Made by a program: the position numbers and the translations under genes. A model generated the notes under the pieces. The model ran no database searches. It worked only from the letters and a program-made list of their open reading frames with translations, and was not told the DNA's origin. From the NCBI GenBank assembly GCA_019636515.1, contig JAHBXI010000004.1, forward strand, positions 1 to 64,000: a DNA stretch of 64,000 nucleotides. Direction: 5' to 3'. Shown one piece after another: positions 34,401 through 42,640 of this stretch. Numbering within the stretch: position 1 is the first letter of the stretch; every line of letters begins with the position of its first letter. This DNA comes from Phycisphaeraceae bacterium (lineage in GTDB: Bacteria; Planctomycetota; Phycisphaerae; Phycisphaerales; UBA1924).

Positions 34401-35498
34401 TTGCCTGGCCTTCTCTTCCCGCGATTTTCGTTCAATTTCCTCCTGTTCACGGCGAGCCTTCTCAGCGGCGGCCGCCGCTTCGCGGGCTTGTTGTTCGCTC
34501 CGTCGGCGCTCTTCCTCGGCGCGGCGTGCCTCGGCCTCGCGGGCGGCACGATCCGCTTCTTCGGCTTTCCGCTGGGCCTGGGCCTTGCGCTCGGCCTCTT
34601 CCTTGGCCTTCTTTTCCGCTTCCGCGCGGACACGCTGGGCGATCTCGGCTTCGCGGGCTTTACGACGTGATTCCTCTTCCCTAGCCTGCTCTTCACGGGC
34701 CTTGCGTTCGGCCTCGGCCCGGTCGGCATCTCTGGCCGTGGGCGATACCTTCACGGGACCGCCGGGCAGCGAGGCCGCGATCTCGTCGATCGAAGGCTTC
34801 GACGTGGTGGTTGGGTCGAGGAGCCGGTTGACCAGTTCGAGCCACGCCGCGCCGACCCGGCCGAGACGCTGCCACCGGTCGGTGTTCTGGATCGGCCACT
34901 CCGTCAGGTTCTGGAACGGCTTGTGCAGAACGAGTTGGTGGACCAGATCGCCCAGGTCGCGGGCATCTCGCTGGTCGTCCTCGGGCGAGCGGCATCGAGA
35001 CGTCGGCTTGGGGTCGCTCAGGACGATGCGGGCTCTTGACAGGTCCGCCCGTCCCTGGATGAGAACATTGGTCGGCTTGATGTTCCCGTGGGCGCGGCCC
35101 TGGGTCTGGCGTAGTGCGACCAGCCCCTGGACAACGGGCTCGATGATCTTGCGGATGTGATCGGGTTCGAGGTCGCGCTGGGTGATTCTCAGGATCTCGA
35201 GGCTGCATTCCATGAGGTCGGTGGCGTACCACGCCCCGCCCTGACACAGGCCGAATTCATGGACCGGCGCCCACCCGGCCGGTAAGGCACCGTGGGCCCG
35301 CTGCTGGTTCTGGGCGGCCTCGATGAAGCAGGCCGCCTCCCGTTCGATCTGGTCGTCGTCCATGAGGAGTTCAGGCGGACGGAAGACCTTGACCGCAAAT
35401 CGCTTCTCGGACGTGCCGGCCCGGCGCGCATACATCACCGCGCCGAAGTTTCCCTCGCGCGCGACGTCGATCGCTTCGAACGAGCCGAAGGCTTCCAT
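31494..35498 (-). CDS. PpkA-position pseudokinase with membrane anchor and SUMF1-like end
   Basis: 1,334 residues. Residues 1-250 are a Ser/Thr kinase fold: glycine loop REGNFGAVMYA, AVKVF with Lys37, and a catalytic-loop equivalent HGNIKPTN (137-144) in which the HRD aspartate is Asn. SDP (161-163) stands in place of DFG. The missing catalytic base suggests a pseudokinase. A long charged coiled coil (258-430), a membrane segment (461-483), a Thr/Pro linker (PTPTPTPTPT), a helical region and a SUMF1-like domain follow. That domain has GCRLPSVDEW (1148), GNVAEWVF (1236), VGGSA (1269) and DVGFRVAF (1297), with no cysteine between GGS and GFR. The plan parallels P. aeruginosa PpkA (kinase, membrane segment, periplasmic domain) but with a different periplasmic end. 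A hairpin lies in its leader. Confidence 0.82.
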   Translation of the reverse strand: MEAFGSFEAIDVAREGNFGAVMYARRAGTSEKRFAVKVFRPPELLMDDDQIEREAACFIEAAQNQQRAHGALPAGWAPVHEFGLCQGGAWYATDLMECSLEILRITQRDLEPDHIRKIIEPVVQGLVALRQTQGRAHGNIKPTNVLIQGRADLSRARIVLSDPKPTSRCRSPEDDQRDARDLGDLVHQLVLHKPFQNLTEWPIQNTDRWQRLGRVGAAWLELVNRLLDPTTTSKPSIDEIAASLPGGPVKVSPTARDADRAEAERKAREEQAREEESRRKAREAEIAQRVRAEAEKKAKEEAERKAQAQRKAEEADRAAREAEARRAEEERRRSEQQAREAAAAAEKARREQEEIERKSREEKARQQKEQAERARKEQEQEQARLLDRERAEQEARRKADAEIAEKAQRAARENARQADAEARAGKQAEESAATSPAAPAVGTVDTPSAPAPGKSGGGSKKAILAVAAMVVVGGGLAAVFFLGGGPKNDPVTGDGGGGGQSPVVVTDPPRPTDTSTAGGSGTIDAGGTPPTPTPTPTPTVPTTAQVEEAVRRNIGMFEQRLVADLAQAATERAGEHERLAADRVRQAAAGAALTRASEADVASSEGVVSAAARASAVQAARAALADGYSPTAPPWTSRPEVGRVRSDLITRVKGEFPDAPDDATMAATTAAIQGLIDREWKRLADEALQSQADRVSAAAADGAMEPARQAFAARVEEARRIAASSAPATEPTPAAPTQQELAALMAAASGIGRDLDSGSGADDGGEQARAAMTALERSPWFDRVAQDGAVTRIRARIEALERIASADAVRAIPEARGAISSVGGASEALAAWTRISSVGGAADLNEIAALREATVDWAANLPDPAVRQRIERAANQAARDLWSARAVAAQDDAAIDAVRALRERMAVGDGDVPPGVAFNFALRDFKQAVAGATGPTNQRVEALKAPARAFVDVVGTLGPVASQQVVEASVAAAREILDWQDPGPAPSGGGGDLTRAGPGSVGWVAAPAADGMSVTYTWPAEGATRPEQRLTFRRIDTPGGRSVYLGETEIPVSLYRRLFGPDFAANDREFTSPTSGLKAWSIDRGTVVLAAEIIEHPTITLRNNRPLTLQNIQRWSGLANLDSIAPAWTWPLQYISPRAAVVIAGKIGCRLPSVDEWRAASRRAAGQEPNLRDASWFGVLDAARNYDFKGNPVYPDHGSIRRQGLNADGRDARDDGYPFFSPVDTGPDGTWKNLIGNVAEWVFADPITGSDPIADSFDKVDRGWRFAVVGGSAVGPASIAGVEAEPILDHRNGSFFDVGFRVAFTATPGGAPGPVFDDTKIAAISGAAYLPPGR

Positions 35499-35526
35499 CC
35501 GTACCCTCTGCCGCGCCAGACAGAAA

Positions 35527-35551
35527 CGGAGCCGAGACGATCTCGGCTCCG
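35527..35551 (-). terminator. Perfect 11-bp hairpin before the pseudokinase gene
   Basis: CGGAGCCGAGA (35527-35537) and its exact complement (35541-35551) are separated by three bases. On the minus strand the stem is followed by TTTCTGTCT, a weak U-tract. It lies 92 bp after the lipoprotein stop and 28 bp before the pseudokinase start. It could terminate or attenuate read-through from the lipoprotein gene, or act as a leader structure controlling the regulator gene. Confidence 0.65.
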
Positions 35552-35643
35552 CTGGCGTCCACCGATCATTCTATGTTCCGCCCCGCCACGCGCGGTCAGG
35601 GGATCCTCCGGGGCGAACCACGGGACCATCCGGATTCGTGCCT

Positions 35644-36189
35644 TTAGGATTTCGGCTGCTTCTGCGGCGTGAGAATTCGCACGCCGCTCTCCCCGATCTG
35701 GACCTGCACCCGATCACCCTCCCACGACCCCTTCTGCATCGTGACGTCCTTGCGCCTGGTATCCCCGGGCACCCCGCCCTGACCCTCGAGGAACGGGATG
35801 TTGGCCAGGATCACGATCGACCGTGCGCCCTTCCACGCCGCGTCCCAGCCGGGATCACGGGCCGACACGGTCTTGCACCCGGAGTCGCCGGAGGAAAACT
35901 TGAATTCCTGCCGACCGACCGTCTCGCGGCGCTTGCTGTTGCCGGTCGAGAAATACTGGGTCACGTTCTGCATCTGCCAGTCGGCCAGGTCGGCCTCGTT
36001 CATCACCGGGATCAGGTCCACCTCGACGGTCTTGCCCTTGAGTTGATCGCTCAGGCAGACCTCGATCTCATGGCGGCCGTAACTTGGCCCGCTTGAGCAC
36101 CCACCCAGGTGAAGGGCCATCACGGCCGGCAGAACAAGACACACGAGAAAATGCACCGACCGGGCACCGATGTTGATCACGCCATTCAT
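35644..36189 (-). CDS. Lipoprotein in TssJ position
   Basis: 181 residues from ATG 36189-36187 with an excellent AAGGAG six bases upstream; the upstream extension of the frame is spurious. The N-terminal signal ends in a lipobox, LGGC (VMALHLGGCSSG), so the mature protein starts at Cys and is lipidated. The mature part is about 150 residues of alternating strands (HEIEVCLSDQLKGKTVEVDL, RSIVILANIPFLE, RVQVQIGESGVRIL). TssJ is an outer-membrane lipoprotein of similar size with a beta-sandwich fold, bound to periplasmic TssM. No other TssJ is visible in this locus. The sequence is not clearly TssJ, so function is inferred from size, lipidation and position. Confidence 0.6.
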   Translation of the reverse strand: MNGVINIGARSVHFLVCLVLPAVMALHLGGCSSGPSYGRHEIEVCLSDQLKGKTVEVDLIPVMNEADLADWQMQNVTQYFSTGNSKRRETVGRQEFKFSSGDSGCKTVSARDPGWDAAWKGARSIVILANIPFLEGQGGVPGDTRRKDVTMQKGSWEGDRVQVQIGESGVRILTPQKQPKS

Positions 36190-36371
36190 CGCGGGCTCCT
36201 TCGAATCCAAAACCGCGCCGACCACGGCGTCCGGCGAACACCGCCGGCCTCGCCACGCCCATGGGGAATTCAAGGCTACAGCCCCCGGGGTCGGCCCGCC
36301 AGTCCCAGACCGGCGATTCCCGCCCCCCCTCCCTGGCTCGGGGCGTTGTTCGAGCACGCCGGCATGGCCGA

Positions 36372-38390
36372 TCATCGCTTCGATTTACTCAGAATCAACG
36401 ACCTGATCTCGGCGTTGGACCCCGTGTCGCTCACCACGAGCGATCGGGACTTGACAACCAGGGGCCGCAGGTCGGCCAGCAAGGGATCGAAGACCCGCTC
36501 GGGCGCCTTGGGAGGGGCCTCGGCATAGTTCTTCGACGTGCTGTCGGGTCCAAGGCCGGGGATCGAGCGAACCAGCGCCGCCAGCACACCGCACCACAGC
36601 CCGGGTGTCACCACCGCGAGCGCTGAGGCGGCATCCCACGGCTCCCGGCGCAGATGCTGGGGTCCGATCGCGTCCCGCCATTTTTCCCCGTCGGGATCCC
36701 GTCCGTCGAGGACACGCCGTACCCGCTCCTCCAGCGGCGTGCGCTTGTCGTCGTCCTCGTTGGCCGCCGAGTCCTCGATGTACCGGGCAAAGTCCTGGAA
36801 ATCCGAACACGCCGTCCCCAGGGGCCGGTCCGCGCACAGCAGGATCCGGACACCCAGCACGGCGAGCGAGTAGAGGTCGTGCGGCGTGCTCGCCATCGGA
36901 AGCGTCTCAAACATCGTCCCGGGGATGTTCACTCCCTCGGCCGACTTGATTTTCTGCCTCAGCGAGTCGGAGAGCGGCTGCTTGATGGTCCGCAGCGGGA
37001 TCTCGGTCGCGGCGGTGCTCTTCTTGAAATCCGGGGTCGCGTACAGGTCCAGCCGCTGCCCGCCCACGCTCACGCGCAGCCAGACCAGGTCACCCGGACC
37101 AAGCACGGCCCGCTCCTGCATGACCAGCCGTGCCTCGATCACCGCACCGTCGGAATCGGCCAGCACTTGCCGGATGCGAAGCGCCCCGACGCCCGCCACG
37201 TTCGCGCCCGTGACCCCCGGTGAGTACACCGACGTGGCCCCCCCGGGGCCCATGTACAGCGTCGCCTCACCCCCCGCCAGGTCGATACCCACGCCAACCC
37301 CGGGTTCACGGAGCGTCACCCGCGCCGCCCATTCCGACGGAAGGCCGAACGACTCTCTCGGGCGGGCAACGGCGAAACTCTCCGACCGTACATTGAGCAT
37401 CGGAGCCCCGATGTCGGCCACGGCGTCACGCACGCTCGCCACCGCGTCGGCCAGCAACCTCAATTTCAGGTGCAGCGTCTCGACCAGCCGGCCCGCGCGA
37501 CCGACCGTGATCAACCCACGGCCCAGCCCCCGGTCGAGCACGGACCGCCCGCCGTTCATGCCCAGGGCCCCGGTCGAACCCGCCCCTCCGGAAGAAACGA
37601 CCTTCTCGCCGCTCAACTCGTCGATGTGCTGGTCAAGGAGAACCCCCTGCCAGACCCGGGCCATCATCATGCCCGCGCCGAGATTCAGGCCCACCCGCGT
37701 CGGGCCGATGCCAAGTGCCTCTTCGGGCGTCAGGCAGCGATCGTTCACCGGCGCGCCCCGAGTCACGGGGATGAAGTACGTCTCGCTCCCCAGTTCCGGG
37801 ACGTACAGGTATCGATGGGTCGTGGGCCCGTACGCGGGCAACCCGCGTTCGGTCAGCAGCGAGTCGTTCTCGCACAGCAGCCAGTAGCCGTTGCTCGCGC
37901 CTTCGACCGGCCGGATCGATCGGAGGTCGGCCAGGTCAACGAGAATCGGGGCGGGGTGCTGGTGTTCCCACCCGGCGCAGACGATCCCGTCCGCTCTCCC
38001 CGCGGCCTCGACCATCCGGCACCATCGGCGCCAGCGATCATCGATCCGGGCGTTGTGCATGGCGTCCCGGTAGGCCGGGGGAACATCGATCAGGCCGTCG
38101 GTATCCTGCACCCACAACTCGATCCACCGCAGCACCCGGGCGCTCCCGTCGGTCATGCACCCCAGGTAGCAGCGGGCGTCGAGCCGTTCACTCAGGATGA
38201 TCAGCGGCCCATCGTCGATGGTGCCCGCCGCGGGAGGCGCCGTTCGGACGACCACGCACAAGGGGATCAGCGCGGCCGAACCTTCGGCCTCGATCGAGAC
38301 CGCGGCGAACCCTTCCGGCAGGGGGACGCCCTCCCCGGCCGAGACCACCGATGCGAGCACTTGCGGGGAAACCACGCGACGCTTCTCCAC
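36372..38390 (-). CDS. Unrecognised T6SS-linked protein, faint kinase-like C-lobe
   Basis: About 672 residues if translation begins at GTG 38390 (VEKRRVVSPQVL), with GAGG nine bases upstream. The open frame extends to 38609 through a 15-bp tandem repeat, so the start is uncertain. No signal peptide or membrane segment is evident. The central part contains repeated Gly-rich strands (LDRGLGRGLITVGRAG, TLYMGPGGATSVYSPGV). Near residue 560, STPHDLYSLAVLGVRILL resembles kinase subdomain IX, but I find no ATP-binding or catalytic loop. It is the first gene of the leftward T6SS block and is 182 bp upstream of the lipoprotein. I do not recognise the family; a regulatory or scaffolding role is only a guess from its location. 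Confidence 0.7.
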   Translation of the reverse strand: MEKRRVVSPQVLASVVSAGEGVPLPEGFAAVSIEAEGSAALIPLCVVVRTAPPAAGTIDDGPLIILSERLDARCYLGCMTDGSARVLRWIELWVQDTDGLIDVPPAYRDAMHNARIDDRWRRWCRMVEAAGRADGIVCAGWEHQHPAPILVDLADLRSIRPVEGASNGYWLLCENDSLLTERGLPAYGPTTHRYLYVPELGSETYFIPVTRGAPVNDRCLTPEEALGIGPTRVGLNLGAGMMMARVWQGVLLDQHIDELSGEKVVSSGGAGSTGALGMNGGRSVLDRGLGRGLITVGRAGRLVETLHLKLRLLADAVASVRDAVADIGAPMLNVRSESFAVARPRESFGLPSEWAARVTLREPGVGVGIDLAGGEATLYMGPGGATSVYSPGVTGANVAGVGALRIRQVLADSDGAVIEARLVMQERAVLGPGDLVWLRVSVGGQRLDLYATPDFKKSTAATEIPLRTIKQPLSDSLRQKIKSAEGVNIPGTMFETLPMASTPHDLYSLAVLGVRILLCADRPLGTACSDFQDFARYIEDSAANEDDDKRTPLEERVRRVLDGRDPDGEKWRDAIGPQHLRREPWDAASALAVVTPGLWCGVLAALVRSIPGLGPDSTSKNYAEAPPKAPERVFDPLLADLRPLVVKSRSLVVSDTGSNAEIRSLILSKSKR

Positions 38391-38407
38391 CCGGCCGTAC
38401 CTCGGAA

Positions 38408-38453
38408 CCGGGTCTCCCGATAACCGGGTCTCCGATGACCGGGTCTCCGATGA
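38408..38453. repeat. Triple 15-bp direct repeat upstream of 36372-38390
   Basis: CCGGGTCTCCGATGA occurs twice exactly (38424-38438 and 38439-38453), preceded by a near copy CCGGGTCTCCCGATAA (38408-38423). A partial copy, CCCGATGA, follows. It lies just upstream of the likely start codon. If translated it would give SSETR repeats. More likely it is leader DNA, either a binding-site array or a slippage tract. Confidence 0.8.
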
Positions 38454-38538
38454 CCCGATGATTGACAACACCACCCCAACACCCGCGCGACAAACCTGAC
38501 TCGGCGGGGGCCGGGAACAGTGAGTGTCTGGCCGTCGA

Positions 38539-38559
38539 GCCCCATTGTCAATGCGGGGC
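38539..38559 (-). terminator. Hairpin downstream of livF
   Basis: GCCCC-ATTG and CAAT-GC-GGGGC form a near-perfect stem-loop with a two-base bulge, about 60 bp after the livF stop. No U-run follows. It is a possible transcript end for the liv operon, and it lies between that operon and the T6SS block. Confidence 0.3.
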
Positions 38560-38617
38560 GTGGGACGATGCCGGACGATCGCCTCCCGCCCGTCGTGGCT
38601 CTTGGCCACATTCTCCT

Positions 38618-39331
38618 TCAGCCAAGTCCCAGGTACGCGCGCCGGACCTCATCGTGCGACGCGAGTTCCTTCGCATCCCCCTCCATCACGATTCGGCCGA
38701 CCTGCAGGACGTACGCCCGGTGTGCCACCTGCAGAGCCATATGGGCGTTTTGCTCAACCAGGAGGATCGTCGTCCCCGCCTGGTTGATCTCCCGAATGAT
38801 CTTGAAGATGGTCGAAACCACTTGCGGCGCCAGGCCCAGCGATGGCTCGTCCAGCAGCAGCAATCTCGGGTTGGCCAGCAGGGACCGGGCGATGGCAAGC
38901 ATCTGCTGCTCTCCCCCGGAGAGCGTGCCGGCGTTCTGCTTCAAACGCTCGCGGAGCCGGGGGAACAGGCCCAGGGCTCGCTCGCGGTCTTCGGCGATCC
39001 TGGCCCTGTCGGCGGCGGGACGGGCGTAGGCTCCCAGGTCCAGGTTCTCTTCGACGGACATGTTGGCGAAGATGCCACGCCCCTCGGGAGCCTGGGCCAA
39101 CCCCCGCCGGACGATCGTGTGAGCGGCCATCCGCGTGATCGGCTGACCCTCGAACTCGATGGATCCCGAGACCGGGCGCAGCAGCCCCGAGACCGTCCGC
39201 AGCGTGGTTGATTTCCCCGCCCCGTTGCACCCGATGAGCGTGACGATTTCTCCCCGGTCGACGCGCAGCGAAACCCCGTGCAGAGCGCGGATCGCGCCGT
39301 AGTTCACCACCAGGTTCGAGATCGTCAGCAT
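38618..39331 (-). CDS. livF: LivF, branched-chain amino-acid ABC transporter ATPase
   Basis: 237 residues from ATG 39331-39329 (MLTISNLVVNYG). Walker A GCNGAGKST, Q-loop QAPEGRGIF, ABC signature LSGGEQQ, Walker B LLLLDEPSLG and the switch histidine region (VEQNAH) are intact. The EGRGIF sequence after the Q-loop and the short length are typical of LivF and not of LivG. It powers import with LivG through LivH and LivM at the cytoplasmic face. It is the last gene of a complete livKHMGF set, 47 bp after livG. Confidence 0.93.
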   Translation of the reverse strand: MLTISNLVVNYGAIRALHGVSLRVDRGEIVTLIGCNGAGKSTTLRTVSGLLRPVSGSIEFEGQPITRMAAHTIVRRGLAQAPEGRGIFANMSVEENLDLGAYARPAADRARIAEDRERALGLFPRLRERLKQNAGTLSGGEQQMLAIARSLLANPRLLLLDEPSLGLAPQVVSTIFKIIREINQAGTTILLVEQNAHMALQVAHRAYVLQVGRIVMEGDAKELASHDEVRRAYLGLG

Positions 39332-39378
39332 CGCTCCACGCTCCGGGACCCGGCGGCGAAGGCCGCCGGCCACGCTCG

Positions 39379-40151
39379 CTACTCGGTTCCCAGGTACGCC
39401 TCGACCACCTTGGGATCGTTCTGCACGGCCTCGGGGGAACCCGTGGCGATCGTCTCGCCGAAATTCAGGACCGTGATGTGTTCGCACAGGTTCATCACCA
39501 CGCCCATGTCGTGCTCAATCAACAGGATCGCCAGCCCGAACCGGTCTCGAACGTCGCGGATCAGGGCACGTAGTTCGACTTTCTCCTGCGGGTTCATCCC
39601 CGCCGCGGGCTCGTCGAGCAGCAGGACCTTGGGCTCGGTGGCCAGGGCACGGGCAATCTCCAGCCGCCGCTGATCCCCGTACGGGAGATTCCGTGCCTGC
39701 TCGAAAGACCGGCCCGCGAGGCCGAACAATTCCAGAAGGGCGAAGGTCCGTTCGGCGATCGCCCGCTCCTGGCCAACGTGGTACGACGTGCGAAGCACCG
39801 TCCCGGAGATCGAATGCGACCCCCTGAGATGACATCCAAGTCGCACGTTATCGAAAACCGAGAGGTCTCCGAACAGGCGGATGTTCTGGAACGTGCGCGA
39901 CAACCCCGCCGCCGCGATCTGGTGCGGCTTGCGGCCGTTGAGCCGCTGACCATCGAGGGCGACCGTCCCGCTGTCAGGCCGATACACGCCCGTGAGGAGG
40001 TTGAAGCAGGTTGTCTTTCCGGCCCCGTTGGGCCCGATCAGCCCGTACAGAGCGCGAGGGGGAATCCGGAGCGAAAAGCCCTGGACGGCCTTCAGACCAC
40101 CGAACGAGATGGAGATATCGCGGACATCAAGAACGGCCGGGCTCGGATCGG

Positions 40152-40155
<4 letters not shown>
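39379..40155 (-). CDS. livG: LivG, branched-chain amino-acid ABC transporter ATPase
   Basis: 258 residues from ATG 40155-40153. It shows Walker A GPNGAGKTT, Q-loop SRTFQNIRLF (the FQN form typical of LivG), signature NLPYGDQRRLEIARAL and Walker B LLLDEPAAGMNPQE, followed by IEHDMGVVM. The signature is NLPYGDQ instead of LSGGQ, which is normal for this subfamily. The start codon overlaps the livM stop in an ATGA arrangement, which shows coupling. Confidence 0.94.
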
Positions 40156-41486
<1,331 letters not shown>

Positions 41487-41570
41487 GGCTGGAGGTTCAC
41501 GTCTGGATTTTCAAGGTCGCGGATTCACGATCGGGATGTCGGGCTCGGGCACGCAACAGGATGGAACCGG

Positions 41571-42503
41571 TCAGACTTTTTCGACGGTGGCACGGCCAAG
41601 CACGCCCTCGGGCCGAAGGAGCAGGACCGCGATCAGGATGGCGAAAACGTACGCGTCACGGTACTGGCTGGAGAGGTACGCCACGCCGAAGAACTCGATC
41701 AGGCCAATGAGCAGGCCGCCGAGCACCGCCCCGCGGACGTTGCCGATCCCTCCCACGACCGCCGCCACGAACGCCTTGAGGCCGAGCATGACCCACATGG
41801 AATCGGCCGTCTGCTTGGCCTGGCCCCCGTACTTCATCCCGTACAGGAACCCGGCCGCGGCGGCGAGCATCGTCCCGACGATGAACGTGATGCTGATCAC
41901 CCGGTCGGCGTTGATCCCCATCAGGCTCGCCGTCCGGGTGTTGAACGAGACCGCCCGCATCGCCGATCCGAATTTCGTCCGGAATATCAGGATCTGAAGC
42001 GCGGTCATCAGCACCAGCGCCATCCCGATGACCGCCACGTCCGAAACTCGCACGGGAACGCCCATCACCGTGAAAAGCGTCCCCGATTCCACCAGCGTCG
42101 GCAAACTCCGGGGGTACGGGCCGAACATGAACGGACGCTGGCCGAGGTTCTGCAGCAGCAGCGACACGCCGATGGCCGTGATCAGCACGTTGAGCCTGGG
42201 CGCCCGGCGCAGGGGCCGGTAGGCCAGGCGCTCGACCGTGAAACCAACGGCCCCGCAGGTCACCATCGTGCCCAGCAGGACGAGCAGCGCCAGGTACAGG
42301 GGGGGCGTGGGCTGCCCGGCGGCCCCGATCCCCATCCACCCCGCGATCGTGATCGACATCCACACGCCCAGCGCGAAAACATCCGAGTGCGCGAAGTTGA
42401 TGAACTTCAGGATGCCGTACACCATCGTGTACCCCAGCGCGATCAGCGCGTAGAGGCACCCGACCGTGACGCCGTCGAAGAGTGTCTGGAGAAACTGCGT
42501 CAT
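41571..42503 (-). CDS. livH: LivH, branched-chain amino-acid ABC transporter permease
   Basis: 310 residues from ATG 42503-42501; a GTG five codons upstream is possible. The sequence has GCLYALIALGYTMVYGILKFINFAHSD split over two segments, VERLAYRPLRRAPRLNVLI, FGSAMRAVSFNTRTASLMGI and GIGNVRGAVLGGLLIGLIE, the full LivH signature, with about eight membrane helices. It partners LivM in the membrane. livK is 137 bp upstream. Confidence 0.93.
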   Translation of the reverse strand: MTQFLQTLFDGVTVGCLYALIALGYTMVYGILKFINFAHSDVFALGVWMSITIAGWMGIGAAGQPTPPLYLALLVLLGTMVTCGAVGFTVERLAYRPLRRAPRLNVLITAIGVSLLLQNLGQRPFMFGPYPRSLPTLVESGTLFTVMGVPVRVSDVAVIGMALVLMTALQILIFRTKFGSAMRAVSFNTRTASLMGINADRVISITFIVGTMLAAAAGFLYGMKYGGQAKQTADSMWVMLGLKAFVAAVVGGIGNVRGAVLGGLLIGLIEFFGVAYLSSQYRDAYVFAILIAVLLLRPEGVLGRATVEKV

Positions 42504-42640
42504 CCCGAGATCGCACACGCTCCACGGTCAAGAGTTCATCGGGCACGCCACGCGGGGCCCGGATGCCGACGCCGCCCATGACGCGCCGCCTGGAGGGCAG
42601 GGACCGGGGCCTGGACCCGCCGGGGGGTCGGACCCCGGGG

